This document shows positions 1 through 10,200 of a DNA stretch of 47,507 bases, piece by piece (the stretch's first letter is position 1; every line of letters begins with the position of its first letter). The stretch comes from Chthonomonadales bacterium (GTDB lineage Bacteria; Armatimonadota; Chthonomonadetes; Chthonomonadales; CAJBBX01): positions 116,039 to 163,545 of the forward strand of contig JADLGO010000052.1 of the NCBI GenBank assembly GCA_020849275.1, in the 5' to 3' direction. The translations under genes and the position numbers were made by a program. The notes under the pieces were generated by a model that made no database searches, was not told the DNA's origin, and worked only from the letters and a program-made list of their open reading frames with translations.

Positions 1-1179
1 CGCGACCTGGATGCGGCCGAGGCACAGGCTGGCGCGAACCTGCGTGCGGCACAGGCCGGCTTCGGTAGCGCGAGGGTAGCGGCCACGATGGAGCGCGCGA
101 CCACCTCGGCCCAGGTTGCCGGTGCGGACGCGCGAGTGCTGCAGGCCCAGGCAGCGCTGCAGGCCGCCACGGCGCGCCGACAGCTGGTGCAGACCGGGCC
201 GCGCAGGCAAGAGCGGGCTCAGGCTTCTCTGGCCGTCGCCCAGGCGCAGGCCGGGTTGGCGCTAGCCGATAGCAACTTGCGCCGCATGGAGAGCCTCGCC
301 GCGGAGGGCGCCATCTCGCAGCAGCAGCTTGAGGCGACGCGCACGGCGCGAGAGGTGGCCAGGGCGCAGCACGAGACGGCCGTACAGGCGGAGAGCATGG
401 CGGCCGAAGGCAGCCGCGCCGAGGAGGTGCGCGAGGCCGACGAGGCCGTTCGCCAGGCCAGCGCGGCTCTCTCCCTGGCTCGGGCAGGGCTTCGCGAGAT
501 GGAGGCCGCCGCGCTTCAGGTGGCGGTGCGCGAGCAGGACATCCAGGGCGCGCGCGCCCGCGTGGGCCAGATGCGGGCCGGCCTGGAGATGGCGCGGGCG
601 ACGCGCCGCTACGGCCTCATCAGCGCCCCATTCGACGGAGTCGTCAGCGCGCGACTGGCCGACCCGGGCACGATGGCGGCCCCCGGCGCGCCGCTCCTGC
701 GGCTTCAGGGCGGCGTCCTGCGGCTGGAGGTGACGGTGCCAGAGAGCGCGCTCGCCCACGTGCGCCTTGGAGCGCCTGCGGCGGTGGCGATCGACGCGCT
801 GGCCGGGCGGAGCCTGCCGGGGCGCGTGGCGGAGATCGTTCCGCAGGGCGACCCGGCAAGCCACACCTTCACGGTGAAGGTCGCCGTTCCCGGCGGTCAC
901 GGGGTCTACGCCGGCATGTTCGGCCGTGCGCGCTTCGCCGTGGGCCGATCGCGGCGGATCATGGTGCCCGCCGCGGCCGTTGTGGAGCGGGAGGGACTGC
1001 GCTTCGCCTACGTCGTGGACGCCCGGGGCGTGGCGCGCATGCGGCTGGTCACCACGGGCGAGTCGGTCGGCAGCCGCGTTACGGTCCTGTCCGGCCTCGA
1101 GCCCGGAGAGACGGTGGTCGCGAGCGGCCTCGACGAGGTGACGGACGGCGGGCGGGTGAAGGCGGCGGGAGGATTGTGA
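1..1179 (+). CDS. RND efflux periplasmic adaptor (HlyD/AcrA family), 5'-truncated
   Basis: The reading frame is open to base 1, so this is the C-terminal 392 residues of a longer protein. The first half is an Ala/Gln/Arg/Glu-rich helical hairpin of the kind adaptors use to contact the outer-membrane channel. It is followed by a lipoyl/barrel-sandwich half motif (YGLISAPFDGVVSARLADPG), a beta-barrel stretch (SLPGRVAEIVPQGDP) and a membrane-proximal segment ending in GLDEVTDGGRVKAAGGL. Such proteins bridge an inner-membrane RND pump to a TolC-like channel. The RND pump starts about 50 bases downstream, which supports the call. The signal peptide or lipobox and any upstream outer-membrane gene lie outside the window, and the substrate cannot be read from the sequence. 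Confidence 0.93.
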   Translation, partial: RDLDAAEAQAGANLRAAQAGFGSARVAATMERATTSAQVAGADARVLQAQAALQAATARRQLVQTGPRRQERAQASLAVAQAQAGLALADSNLRRMESLAAEGAISQQQLEATRTAREVARAQHETAVQAESMAAEGSRAEEVREADEAVRQASAALSLARAGLREMEAAALQVAVREQDIQGARARVGQMRAGLEMARATRRYGLISAPFDGVVSARLADPGTMAAPGAPLLRLQGGVLRLEVTVPESALAHVRLGAPAAVAIDALAGRSLPGRVAEIVPQGDPASHTFTVKVAVPGGHGVYAGMFGRARFAVGRSRRIMVPAAAVVEREGLRFAYVVDARGVARMRLVTTGESVGSRVTVLSGLEPGETVVASGLDEVTDGGRVKAAGGL

Positions 1180-1230
1180 GGGGACGGCGCGCTAGGGCGC
1201 GCCGAACACCGAGTGCAAGAGGAGCGGGCG

Positions 1231-4200
1231 ATGCGCATTGGGTTCGCTGGACGGCTTGCCGCGGCCTTCGTCAACAGCAGGCTCACGCCACTGGTGATCG
1301 TGGCTTCCGTGGCTGCGGGCGTGTTCGCGGTGGTGCGGACGCCCCGCGAGGAAGAGCCGCAGATCGTCGTCCCGATGGCGGACGTGATCGTGCAGATGCC
1401 GGGCGCCTCGGCGCGGGAGGTGGAGCGCCGGGTCACCGCGCCGATGGAGAAGCTGATCTGGGAGATCCCGGGCGTCGAGTACATCTACTCAACCTCGAGC
1501 CCGGGCTCGTCGATGGCCGTGGTTCGCTTCCTCGTGGGCCAGAACCAGGAGGCCGCGTTCGTCCGCTTGCGCGAGAAGCTACAGTCGCACTTCGACCGGA
1601 TCCCTTCGGGGGCGTCGCAGCCGATCATCAAGCCCCGGTCGATCGACGACGTGCCGATCCTCGCGCTGACGCTGCATGGCCCCAATCATACGCCGCTCGC
1701 GCTCCGGCAGATCGCCTCGCGGGTCGAGGACGCGATCAAGCAGGTCGACGACGTATCGGAGACAACGATCATCGGCGGAGCGCGGCGGCAGGTGCGTGTC
1801 CTGCTCGACCGCTCGCGCCTGGCGGGCTTCGGGTTGACGCCTGACGGCGTGGCCACGGCGCTCGGCGCCGCCAACCGGCAGGAGCAGTCCGGAGCCTTCT
1901 CGCAGACCAATGCCGAGGTGGCGGTGCGCACGGGCGACTTCCTGCGCGACGCGCGCGATGTGGGACAGGTGGTGGTGGGCGCCGCCGGCGGGCGCCCCGT
2001 CTTCGTGCGCGACGTGGCCAGGGTGCACGACGGCGCGGAGGAGCCGGCGAGCTACGTTCTCTTCGGCTACGGACGCGGCGCCGGCCGCGAGGCGCCGGCG
2101 GCGCCCGACTCGGCCGGCCGCGCGCCCGAGCCAGGCACCGTGGAGCCGGCGGTCACCATCTCCGTCGCGAAGCGCCAGGGCAAGAACGCCATCACCATCG
2201 CCAACCGCGTGATCGCCAAGGTGAGCTCGCTGAAGGGCGCCGTCATCCCTTCGGACGTGCGAGTGACGGAGACGCGCAACTACGGCCAGACGGCCAGCGA
2301 GAAGTCCAACGAGCTTCTCTACCACATGTTGATCGCGATCGTGTCCGTCACCGCGTTGATCGCGGTCGCCCTCGGCAGGCGCGAGGCCCTCGTGGTGCTC
2401 GTGGCGATCCCGGTGACCCTGGCCATTACGCTCCTCGTGTTCTACCTGTATGGCTACACGCTCAACCGCATCACGCTGTTCGCGCTCATCTTCTCGATCG
2501 GCATCCTGGTGGACGACGCCATCGTAGTGGTTGAGAACATCGTGCGTCACCGCCGGATGCCGGCCGAGGTGCGCAAGCCTCCATTGCAGTCGGCGGTCGA
2601 GGCCGTGGACGAGGTGGGCAACCCGACCATCCTCGCGACCTTCACTGTGATCGCGGCCATCCTGCCGATGGCGTTCGTCGGCGGCCTGATGGGTCCGTAC
2701 ATGCGGCCCATCCCGGTCGGCGCATCGGCCGCCATGCTCTTCTCGCTCATCATCGCCTTCGTCGTGACGCCCTGGGCCGCGATCCGGCTACTGAAGGACG
2801 GGCGCCACGGCCGGGCCGAGCACGCCGAGGGCGACGACTACCTGACGCGACTGTACCGACGCGTCATGACGCCTCTGCTCCGCCGGCCGCTCGTCCGCTG
2901 GGGGTTCCTGGGTGGGGTCGTCGTGCTGCTGCTCGCCGCCATGTCGCTCGTCTGGCTGCGCGCCGTGACGGTCAAGATGCTGCCATTCGACAACAAGAAC
3001 GAGTTTCAGGTGATCGTCGACATGCCGACCGGGACGACGCTCGAGCACACGGCGGCGGCGACCCGTGCGATCGGCGACTACCTGGCCACCGTGCCCGAGG
3101 TGGCCAACTACCAGATGTACGCCGGCGCGGCCAGCCCATACAACTTCAACGGGCTGGTGCGCCACTACTTCATGCGCCGCGGCGCGAACCAGGGCGACAT
3201 CCAGGTGAACCTGGTCGGCAAGCACGAGCGCTCCGTCCAGAGCCACGCCATCGTCAAACGCATCCGGCCGGGCGTGGCGCGCATCGCGGAGGCCTGGGGA
3301 GTCCGGGCCAAGGTCGCGGAGGTGCCGCCCGGCCCGCCGGTGCTCGAGACGCTCGTGGCCGAGGTCTACGGCCCCACCGAGGCGGTCCGCACGCAGGTCG
3401 CGCGGGAGGTGAAGGGGATCTTCTCGACGACCGAGGGCGTGGCCGACGTGGACTGGTACATGGACGACGACCAGCCGACCTACCGGTTCGTCGCGGACAA
3501 GGAGAAGGCGGCGCTGGCCGGAGTCGACCCCGAGGCGATCGGCCGCACGGTTACGATGGCGCTCAGCGGGGCGCCCGTGGGCCTGGCGCACGACGAGGCG
3601 GCGCGCGAGGACGTGCCCATCGTGCTGCGGCTGCCCCGGCAGGAGCGCAGTGGGCTGCGCGAGCTCGACCAGCTCAGCGTGGCCTCGCGCGCGGGCGCGC
3701 TCGTGCCGCTCCGCGAGCTGGTCAGACCCGTCGCCATCCCAACGGACAAGTCCATCTACCACAAGAACCTGCTGCCCGTCGTCTACGTCACCGGCGACGT
3801 CGTCGGGAGGCAGGAGAGTCCGGTCTATGCCATCCTTGCCATGAACCGGGCGATCGCCGACCTGCGCCTTCCGCGGGGCGGCAAGCTGAACGTGCTCACG
3901 ACCCACGTGCCCTTCACGACGGACACGGCGCAGATGAAGTGGGACGGCGAATGGCACATCAGCTACGAGGTGTTCCGAGATCTCGGCATCGCCTTCGCGG
4001 CCGTGCTCGTGCTGATCTACATCCTGGTGGTCGCCTGGTTCCAGTCGTTCACAACGCCACTGGTGATCATGGCGCCGATCCCGCTCACGCTCGTAGGGAT
4101 CCTCCCGGCGCACGCCCTGCTCGGGGCGTTCTTCACGGCGACGTCGATGATTGGCTTCATCGCGGGGGCGGGGATCATCGTTCGCAACTCGATCATTCTG

Positions 4201-4503
4201 GTGGACTTCGTGGAACTGCGCCTGCGGCAGGGGATGCCGCTGGAGCAGGCGGTGATCGACGCAGGCGCAACGCGCTTTCGCCCGATGCTGCTCACGGCGG
4301 CCGCGGTGATCGTGGGGTCCTCGGTGATCCTGTTCGACCCGATCTTCCAGGGGCTGGCCGTGGCCCTGATGGCCGGCGAGGTCGCCTCCACGCTACTGTC
4401 GCGGCTGGCCGTGCCCGTTCTCTACTACATGGTGCGTGGCCGCGAGGTCGGGGAGCCTGCGACGGCCGTGGCGCCCGCACCGCCGACGCCGGCCGGCGCG
4501 TGA
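1231..4503 (+). CDS. RND family efflux transporter (AcrB/HAE-like)
   Basis: Encodes about 1090 residues, close to the usual RND pump length. One hydrophobic segment sits at the N-terminus ([18 protein letters not shown]). Two membrane clusters follow, around residues 360-520 and 900-1080, with large periplasmic loops between. The TM4 signature [14 protein letters not shown], with the paired Asp of the proton relay, lies near residues 424-437. The ATG at 1231 is chosen because AAGAGGAG sits 6 bases upstream; an in-frame GTG at 1213 lacks such a site. The periplasmic loop near residues 280-310 carries an Ala/Pro/Gly-rich insertion ([16 protein letters not shown]). It probably works with the adaptor just upstream as a proton-driven tripartite exporter. 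Drug versus metal specificity is not clear; the DDAIVVVEN motif favours the HAE (hydrophobe/amphiphile) branch. Confidence 0.95.
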   Translation: MRIGFAGRLAAAFVNSRLTPLVIVASVAAGVFAVVRTPREEEPQIVVPMADVIVQMPGASAREVERRVTAPMEKLIWEIPGVEYIYSTSSPGSSMAVVRFLVGQNQEAAFVRLREKLQSHFDRIPSGASQPIIKPRSIDDVPILALTLHGPNHTPLALRQIASRVEDAIKQVDDVSETTIIGGARRQVRVLLDRSRLAGFGLTPDGVATALGAANRQEQSGAFSQTNAEVAVRTGDFLRDARDVGQVVVGAAGGRPVFVRDVARVHDGAEEPASYVLFGYGRGAGREAPAAPDSAGRAPEPGTVEPAVTISVAKRQGKNAITIANRVIAKVSSLKGAVIPSDVRVTETRNYGQTASEKSNELLYHMLIAIVSVTALIAVALGRREALVVLVAIPVTLAITLLVFYLYGYTLNRITLFALIFSIGILVDDAIVVVENIVRHRRMPAEVRKPPLQSAVEAVDEVGNPTILATFTVIAAILPMAFVGGLMGPYMRPIPVGASAAMLFSLIIAFVVTPWAAIRLLKDGRHGRAEHAEGDDYLTRLYRRVMTPLLRRPLVRWGFLGGVVVLLLAAMSLVWLRAVTVKMLPFDNKNEFQVIVDMPTGTTLEHTAAATRAIGDYLATVPEVANYQMYAGAASPYNFNGLVRHYFMRRGANQGDIQVNLVGKHERSVQSHAIVKRIRPGVARIAEAWGVRAKVAEVPPGPPVLETLVAEVYGPTEAVRTQVAREVKGIFSTTEGVADVDWYMDDDQPTYRFVADKEKAALAGVDPEAIGRTVTMALSGAPVGLAHDEAAREDVPIVLRLPRQERSGLRELDQLSVASRAGALVPLRELVRPVAIPTDKSIYHKNLLPVVYVTGDVVGRQESPVYAILAMNRAIADLRLPRGGKLNVLTTHVPFTTDTAQMKWDGEWHISYEVFRDLGIAFAAVLVLIYILVVAWFQSFTTPLVIMAPIPLTLVGILPAHALLGAFFTATSMIGFIAGAGIIVRNSIILVDFVELRLRQGMPLEQAVIDAGATRFRPMLLTAAAVIVGSSVILFDPIFQGLAVALMAGEVASTLLSRLAVPVLYYMVRGREVGEPATAVAPAPPTPAGA

Positions 4504-4530
4504 GCCGCGCCGCCGAGGAGACTGCTCCAA

Positions 4531-4746
4531 ATGACGACCGAACGGTGGCTTCGCCTGATCGCGGGCGTTTTCGTGGGAGCGACGGCGGCGCTCGCCGCCC
4601 TGATGGACATGCGCTGGCTGTGGTTCACGGGCTTCGTGGCGCTGAATCTCGTGCAGTCGGCGTTCACCGACTGGTGCCCGATGAAGTGGCTTCTGGAGCG
4701 GCTGGGCGGGCGCTCGGCCACCCAGCAGGCGCCCCGGCACGGGTGA
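4531..4746 (+). CDS. DUF2892 (YgaP-like transmembrane) small membrane protein
   Basis: A 71-residue protein with two hydrophobic segments (LIAGVFVGATAALAALMD and WLWFTGFVALNLVQSAFT), followed by a cytosolic tail with DWCPMKWLLERLG. The pattern of hydrophobic hairpin, then N-x-x-Q-S-x-F-T-x-x-C-P-x, is the DUF2892 signature also found as the membrane part of YgaP-type rhodaneses. It starts 27 bases after the RND pump and is probably the last gene of the efflux operon. Its function is unknown. The conserved Cys-Pro suggests a link with sulfur or metal handling, but that is inference. Confidence 0.85.
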   Translation: MTTERWLRLIAGVFVGATAALAALMDMRWLWFTGFVALNLVQSAFTDWCPMKWLLERLGGRSATQQAPRHG

Positions 4747-4747
4747 C

Positions 4748-4780
4748 GCGGCCGCTCGCGCGCAGCGGCCGCTCGCGCGC
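4748..4780 (+). repeat. tandem 16-bp direct repeat upstream of the tRNA-Met promoter
   Basis: GCGGCCGCTCGCGCGC occurs at 4748-4763 and again at 4765-4780, separated by a single A. Each unit contains the palindrome GCGGCCGC. The second copy abuts the -35 box of the tRNA-Met promoter. It could be an upstream activator site or a replication-slippage duplication; the sequence alone does not decide. Confidence 0.85.
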
Positions 4781-4809
4781 TTGACAGGGGGGATCGGCAA
4801 CAGTATACT
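4781..4809 (+). promoter_or_regulatory. sigma-70 promoter of tRNA-Met
   Basis: TTGACA (4781-4786) and TATACT (4804-4809) are separated by exactly 17 bases. The predicted start near 4816 lies just upstream of the mature tRNA 5' end at 4822. This is one of the strongest housekeeping promoters in the window. Confidence 0.9.
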
Positions 4810-4821
4810 AGGCGTTGCCGC

Positions 4822-4893
4822 GGCGGGATAGCTCAGCGGTAGAGCAAACGGCTCATAATCGTTAGGCCGGGGGTTCGAATCCCCCTCCCGCTA
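4822..4893 (+). tRNA. tRNA-Met (CAT anticodon, elongator type)
   Basis: A full cloverleaf folds: acceptor GGCGGGA/TCCCGCT with a G-U first pair, D stem GCTC/GAGC, anticodon stem AACGG/TCGTT with loop CTCATAA (anticodon 4854-4856), T stem GGGGG/CCCCC with loop TTCGAAT, and discriminator A at 4893. The D stem has C11:G24 and the anticodon stem lacks the three consecutive GC pairs of initiators, so it is an elongator rather than fMet tRNA. A lysidine-modified tRNA-Ile(CAU) cannot be fully excluded. The 3' CCA is not encoded (the sequence continues CCG). Confidence 0.95.
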
Positions 4894-4903
4894 CCGCCCG
4901 ATG

Positions 4904-4932
4904 GACGGAGCCCTGCCGTGGGGGGCTCCGTC
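4904..4932 (+). terminator. hairpin terminator after tRNA-Met
   Basis: A perfect 10-bp stem, GACGGAGCCC/GGGCTCCGTC, with a 9-base loop begins 10 bases after the tRNA. No T-tract follows, as is common in very GC-rich genomes, so the efficiency is uncertain. Confidence 0.65.
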
Positions 4933-5076
4933 GCCGCACCTCCGGCCTCGCTAAGTACACCCTCGCTCGCTCCCGCGCTCTGGAACCTTGCCATTCCCGC
5001 TACCGCCTTATATGCGCGCGAGACACTGCCCGGGCCGCTGGGCGGCTCGGAACACGACGGCGAAGCGAGGTGGCAG

Positions 5077-5688
5077 ATGCGAGATCGAACGATAGTCACG
5101 GTGGCGGTGGCCGCCGTCGGCCTGCTGCTGGCGGCCACGGCTGCCCACGCGCGCGACGAGGGGCCGCTCACCGCTCAGGAGTTTGTGACGAAGGCTACCC
5201 ACGGCAGCGCCGCGGAGGTCGAGTTGGGGCGGACGGCCGCCGACCAGGGCTACGTCGGCATGGTGAAGGACTTCGGCCAGCGCATGGTACGTGACCACTC
5301 GCGGCTGAACGCGGAACTGGCGGCTCTCGCGACTCGCGAAGGGTGCATGGTTCCCACCGGCCCGAGCGACATGCAGATGATGGAGATCGGAGAGCTGGCT
5401 AGCCTGGGCAAGAGCGTCTTCGGGTTGGCCTATGCACGCAACCAGGTGAAGGGTCACGAGCAGACGATCGCGCTGTTCAAGCGTGCGGCGAACGAGTTGG
5501 CCGACCCTGACCTGCGCCTCTGGGCCTCCAGGACGATTCCAACGCTCGAGCACCATCTGAGCATGGCCCGCGACCTCTATCGCGACGTCATCTGGCGGCG
5601 CCGCGCGAACCTGGGGTTCGGCGGACGCTACGACCCCGACAACATCTACGCCGAGCGGACGCCGGCGGGCCCGAGGTCCGTGTACTGA
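5077..5688 (+). CDS. DUF4142 family secreted protein
   Basis: A 203-residue protein with a Sec signal peptide (VAVAAVGLLLAATAAHA, cleavage after about residue 25), then LTAQEFVTKATHGSAAEVEL and GMVKDFGQRMVRDHSRLNAE, typical of DUF4142. This is a ferritin-like helical bundle found in the periplasm of many bacteria. The second half (NQVKGHEQTIALFKRAANEL, TIPTLEHHLSMARDLY) supplies the remaining helices and the conserved H residues. The start is the ATG at 5077, followed by charged residues and the hydrophobic core; the frame is open further upstream but without signal features. The biochemical role of DUF4142 is not established. It stands alone between tRNA-Met and a gene with its own promoter. 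Confidence 0.88.
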   Translation: MRDRTIVTVAVAAVGLLLAATAAHARDEGPLTAQEFVTKATHGSAAEVELGRTAADQGYVGMVKDFGQRMVRDHSRLNAELAALATREGCMVPTGPSDMQMMEIGELASLGKSVFGLAYARNQVKGHEQTIALFKRAANELADPDLRLWASRTIPTLEHHLSMARDLYRDVIWRRRANLGFGGRYDPDNIYAERTPAGPRSVY

Positions 5689-5701
5689 TCTGGCAGCGCG
5701 C

Positions 5702-5730
5702 TTGACGCTGCGCGGCATGTGCGCTACGAT
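5702..5730 (+). promoter_or_regulatory. sigma-70 promoter for the frameshifted gene at 5789
   Basis: TTGACG (5702-5707) and TACGAT (5725-5730) are 17 bases apart. The predicted transcription start (about 5737) falls inside a perfect inverted repeat at 5732-5757. Confidence 0.7.
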
Positions 5731-5731
5731 A

Positions 5732-5757
5732 GGCCCGGCGGCTCATGCCGCCGGGCC
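5732..5757. repeat. perfect 11-bp inverted repeat over the predicted transcription start
   Basis: GGCCCGGCGGC (5732-5742) and GCCGCCGGGCC (5747-5757) are separated by TCAT. It could terminate the upstream DUF4142 transcript (44 bases after its stop), act as an operator on the promoter at 5702-5730, or form a 5' mRNA hairpin. There is no T-tract after it. Confidence 0.8.
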
Positions 5758-5788
5758 GTAGCACGTGCGCCGATCGGGAGGGACCGCC

Positions 5789-6783
5789 ATGCGCCGCTGC
5801 CAGATTCTCCTGTTCGCCCTCGTCACCGTGCTGGTATCTGCGCGCTGTGTGGCGGCCGAGGAGGTCATCTGGACGACCGGTCGCGTCCTGGACGCCGGCA
5901 GTGGCCGGCCCATCGGCGACGCCGTCGTGGCGGTGTACGACCAGAAGCAGCGCGTGGTGGATTACGCGCGGACTGATGCCGATGGCTACTACGCCCTCGC
6001 CGTCCTGCGAAGCGCCCTTGCGCTGAAGGGCAAGTCGAGCGGGGGCTTTCTGCACGAGGTGACGGCCGGAGTCTCCCGGTTCGTCGGAGGCGTTGGCCGG
6101 GTGGCCGCGCTTCCCCTCAAGGTGGGCATCAAGGTTGCGGCGTCGGCCGCGGGGGCGTCGGACCCTCTCATCGGCGCCGGGGTCGGGGTGGTGCCGGCCT
6201 GGCCGGCACCGTGGTCGATGGAATGTCGGGCAGGAAGGGCAGGCAGAAGGTCCAGCCGGAACCGGGAACGGTCCTCATGAAGGTGTCGGCGCCGGGCCAT
6301 GGCGACGTGGTGGCGCTGGCCAGCGTCTACTGGATGCAGCGCGAGCGGGTGCGCGTAGAGGGGAAGGAGCGCCAGGTGCTGACGGCCTGGTTCGATCCGG
6401 CCCGCATGGCCGCTCCAGGCGGCGAGGAGCCATCGACCATTCGATTCGACTGCCTGGTGTTCACCGGCGCCACGCTGGAGCCCAGCATCGCCGAGCCCGG
6501 TCAGTCGGTCACGCTCACGGCGGCGCTGCCATCGCCGCCGGAGCCCGCCGCGCCCGTCGTGGTGTTGGCGCGCCTCCCCGATGGCAAGGTGCTGGAGCTC
6601 GTGCCGGTCGGCTCGGGCCTCTACCGCGCGCGGTTCACGGTGGACAGGCGGTACCCGAGGAACGACAGCGCCGTGACGGTCCTGGCCTACGCGCGTCGGA
6701 ACTCGGAGGAGGGCCGCGTCCGGAAGGCCGAGGGCGCCGTCAAGAGCGCCGGGTTCTGGGACGCGCGCAAACCCTATGTGTAG
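5789..6783 (+). pseudogene. secreted protein with carboxypeptidase-regulatory-like domain, interrupted by a frameshift
   Basis: From the ATG at 5789 (GGGAGGGA upstream) frame 2 encodes a signal peptide (ILLFALVTVLVSARCVAA) and a CarboxypepD_reg-like beta domain (TGRVLDAGSGRPIGDAVVAV ... TDADGYYAL). That frame ends at 6280. The rest of the protein continues in frame 1, readable from about 6181 as GAGLAGTVVDGMSGRKG to VKSAGFWDARKPYV at 6783. It includes an Ig-like stretch (GATLEPSIAEPGQSVTLTAA). The downstream part has no RBS or signal peptide of its own. The simplest reading is one gene with a one-base deletion (equivalent to -1), probably in a G run at 6148-6190. It may be a sequencing error or a true pseudogene. 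The function is unknown; the protein is probably envelope-associated. Confidence 0.75.
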
Positions 6784-6874
6784 GACCCTCTGCGGGTGGC
6801 GAGTCGCAACCGCGCGGTGGTGATCCTGACGGTCGTGCAGCCTGCCCGCCGGCCGTAGCGGCCTGGCGCGGCGT

Positions 6875-6904
6875 TTGACGGCGTTCGAGCGCGCATTGTA
6901 TAAT
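6875..6904 (+). promoter_or_regulatory. strong sigma-70 promoter upstream of the GH42-like gene
   Basis: TTGACG (6875-6880) and a consensus TATAAT (6899-6904) are separated by 18 bases. The next start codon is at 7227, so a transcript from here carries a leader of about 315 bases. Confidence 0.85.
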
Positions 6905-6910
6905 GGGGCC

Positions 6911-7226
6911 GGGACGCCCGCTCCCGGGCCGTGCGCGTGCCGCTGCGCGCCCCGTGGCCAGTCGACCGCGAACGAGTCGCCAGGGCCACCGCGAGCGCCG
7001 CGGAGATGGCCGGTGAGCGTCGGTGCGCGGCGCTCCAGGTCGCATGGAGCGCGCGGGCGCGCGGACCGCCATACACGTTTTGCAGGCGAGCCGTGGAGGC
7101 AGGATGGCGGATCCAACCGCGATACGCCGGCTCCTCGGGGCCGCCACGCTATAGAGCCAGGACCGGCGCTGCTGTGCAGCGGTTCCGCCGTCTGCGCGCG
7201 CGCGGCCGTGGCCTCAGGAGATCCAG
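6911..7226 (+). other. long GC-rich 5' leader of the GH42-like gene
   Basis: This stretch between the predicted start near 6911 and the ATG at 7227 has no convincing gene. Short overlapping frames lack ribosome sites and homology. It is very GC-rich and rich in potential stems. I could not match it to a known riboswitch. A Shine-Dalgarno-like CAGGAG lies just before 7227. The 90 bases from 6784 to 6874 also hold no feature I can support. Confidence 0.6.
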
Positions 7227-10200
7227 ATGACTACCGACGAGTCCCCGGCGGACGTCGCCGCCCACGACGCCGCCGCGCCGGGTGACGGCGCGCCGCCCGC
7301 TTCCCCGCCGCTAGATGCGCGGTCCGCGCCGGCCCGTCGTCGCTCCGGCACACCGCGTTCGCCGCGCGCGCGCACGAAGGCGGCCGCCGCAAGCGGCGAG
7401 ACGGCGGCGCCCGCAACCGGCGAGGGGCAGACCGTTCAGGCGCCCGTGTCGCCGCCCGCCGAGGAGCCGGTACCATCGGCGCCAGCGCGCCAGAGCCGCG
7501 CGCGCCGCTCCGCCCAGCCTCCAGAGCCCACCTCCGATCCGGACGAGGGGGCCGCGCCGCCCCGGACCGCCGCCGAGACGCCGGCATCCCCGCGCCGGCG
7601 GCCTACGCGGCGCTCCTCGGCCGCAGTGGCGACGGCGCCGGCGGAGGCGCTCCCCAAGGTAGCTGACCCTGGCCCCGTCACGGCCGCGTCGGCGGTCCCG
7701 GCCGCCCCGCCGGCGATCGCGCCCGCCGAGGAGCGTGCCCTTCTCGCGCCCGCCGAGGAGCAGGTCCCGATCGCCGGCGCGGCGGGGGAGTCGGCGGCGG
7801 CCGGCGGCGATCTCGCCGCGCCAGCCAGGACGAGGCGGACGCGCTCGCCGCGACGGGACCGCAAGACGGCCGAGGCCGCCATACTCGAGCAGGCCACGGA
7901 GCCGGAGGCCGCCGTCCCGGCCGTGGAGGCGGTCTCCGCGGAGGAGCCCGCCTTCGCGCCCGCGCCCGCGCCCGAGCGGCCAGCGCGGCGCCAGCGCGCT
8001 CCCGGCCGCAAGGTCGGGGAGGCGCCAACGGCGCCGCCGCCGGTTGCGCGCGTGGTCGTGCGGCGCGGCATGCCCGAACTCCAGATCCGCGAGGTCCCCG
8101 TCGCCCCCGTGTACTTCTTCGGCAACGTCGCCGGCACCCGTCAGCTTCGCCATGTTGCCTCGGAGGTCGCTCGCGCCGCGCGCGAGGGCCTGCACCTGCA
8201 CTCGACCCTGGTCGAGCTGGTGTGCCCGCAACCGGCGGACGACAGCATGCAGGAGATGCTGGACGCGCGCGTTGCCGCCATCCTGGACGCCGATCCGCAG
8301 GGTTACGTCTTGCCCCGGGTGGTCTTCGTGCCCGCGACGGGATGGCGCCAGCAGTACCCGGACGAGGTGAACCACTACGCCGACGGCACGAGCGACGACC
8401 CGTCCATCGCGAGCGACCGCTTCTGGCTGGAGGCCGGTCACTGCCTGCGGTCGATGGCGGCCCACGTTGAGCGCACCACGTATGCCCAGAACGTCATCGG
8501 CTACCATCTGGAGCGCGGAGAGTGGTTTCATCCCGCCGACGCGGGCTTCGATCGCTCGTTCGCCAACCGGGAGGCCTTTCGCCAGTGGCTCCGCGCCAAA
8601 TACCACAACAGCGAGGTCGCCTTGCGCGCCGGGTGGTACGACGGCAGCGTCCAGTTCTACACCGCCGACATCCCTCCGCTGCCCACGAACGGACGCTCCG
8701 AGCTAGCCTTCTTCGGCCCGCGCAAGGAGCGGCGGTGGATCGACTTCCTCGAGTTCACGTCGGAGACGACCGCGGATCGCCTGGTGGCCCTGGCGCGCGT
8801 GGTGAAGGAGGCGACGCTGGGGCGCGCGCTCGTCTCGGTCTGCTACGGTTACACCTTTGAGTTCGGCCACACCTACTCCGGCCACCTGGCGCTCGGTCGT
8901 CTCCTGGCGGATCCCGCCATCGACATCGTGACCGGGCCGCCCTCCTACCGCGACCGCCAGGTCGGCGGCGCGGGCGCCTTCCCCGGGCCCGTCGACTCGG
9001 TCGCCGTTCACGGGAAGCTCTGGATCTCGGAGGACGACACCAAGACGCACCTGGCGCCGCCGGGCGATGATCCTGACGACTTCAACCCGCGGATCGAAAC
9101 CAGGGCCGCCACGGAGCAGGCGCAGCTTCGGAGCATGGGCGCCGCCCTGGCGCACCAGTCCGGCGTGGGGTGGATGGACCTCTGGGGAGAGGGCTGGCTC
9201 GACGCCGACGACATCTGGTCGCGCATCGGTGAGTTCTCCCGGCGGTACGAGCGCTACCTGAGGCTCCGTCGCCCGCAGTCGCCGGACGTTGTCGTCCTGG
9301 TGAACGAGCGCAGCCTACTGCACTTGCGGCGCGGCGAGGACTTCGTGCGCCGCCTGCTCGCCGGGCAACGCGATGCCATCCTCCGGTGCGGCGCCTCCGT
9401 CGGCTTCTACCTGCAGAACGACGTGACCGCTCGCGCCTTCCCCACCGACGCCAAGCTCTACCTCTTCCTGACGCCCTACCGGCTGACCTTCGAGCAGCGC
9501 ACCGCCATACGCGAGAGGCTCCACGGTGGAGGGCGAACGCTCGTATGGATGTACGCCGTCGGCGTCTGTGAGGACCGAGGGGAGACCGAAGAGAGCGCGC
9601 ACGACGTGACGGGCCTGATGCTGCACCAGCAGTCGTGGAACGCCGAGGTCGGCACACGACTGACCGACACGCGCCATGCGATCACCCAGAGCGTGACCGA
9701 TCGCGCACTCGGCGTGCGTGAGCGGCTCAATCCGTCGTTCTACGTGGACGACGATGAGCCGGGCGTCGTCGTGCTCGGCGAGTACCAGCAGAGCGGGTTG
9801 CCATCGGTTGCCGTCCGGAAAATGGAGGGCTGGAGTTCGGTGTTCATCGGCGAGCCCACGCTCAGCGCCGATCTGCTGCGGGGGCTCTGTCGCCACGCCG
9901 GGGTGCACCTGTACGTGACCGGTGGCGACGACTACGTCTACGCCGGCAACGGGTGGGTGACGCTCCACGCCACGCGCGAGGGGCACCGCACGCTGATGGT
10001 GCCGCCCAACCGCGCGGTCTACGACATCACGGAGGAGCGCCTGCTGGGCGACGACCTGCGCGAGTGCCGCGCCTTCATGCGCGCGCGCACGACGCGGGTC
10101 TTCTTCATCGCGCCCATCGAGGAGATGCGCAAGCTGGGACTGCGCGGCCTGGACGCGCCGCGCGAGTCGCTCGAGCGGGATCGCCCGAGGCGGAGCGCGC

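Noticed and set aside
6148-6200. Programmed -1 ribosomal frameshift in the 5789-6783 gene
   Set aside because: No X-XXY-YYZ slippery heptamer followed by a clear pseudoknot was seen; a homopolymer indel is simpler.
7311-8606. A 431-codon minus-strand frame
   Set aside because: It is antisense to the GH42-like gene and consists largely of Arg/Gly/Ala repeats mirroring the tail coding.
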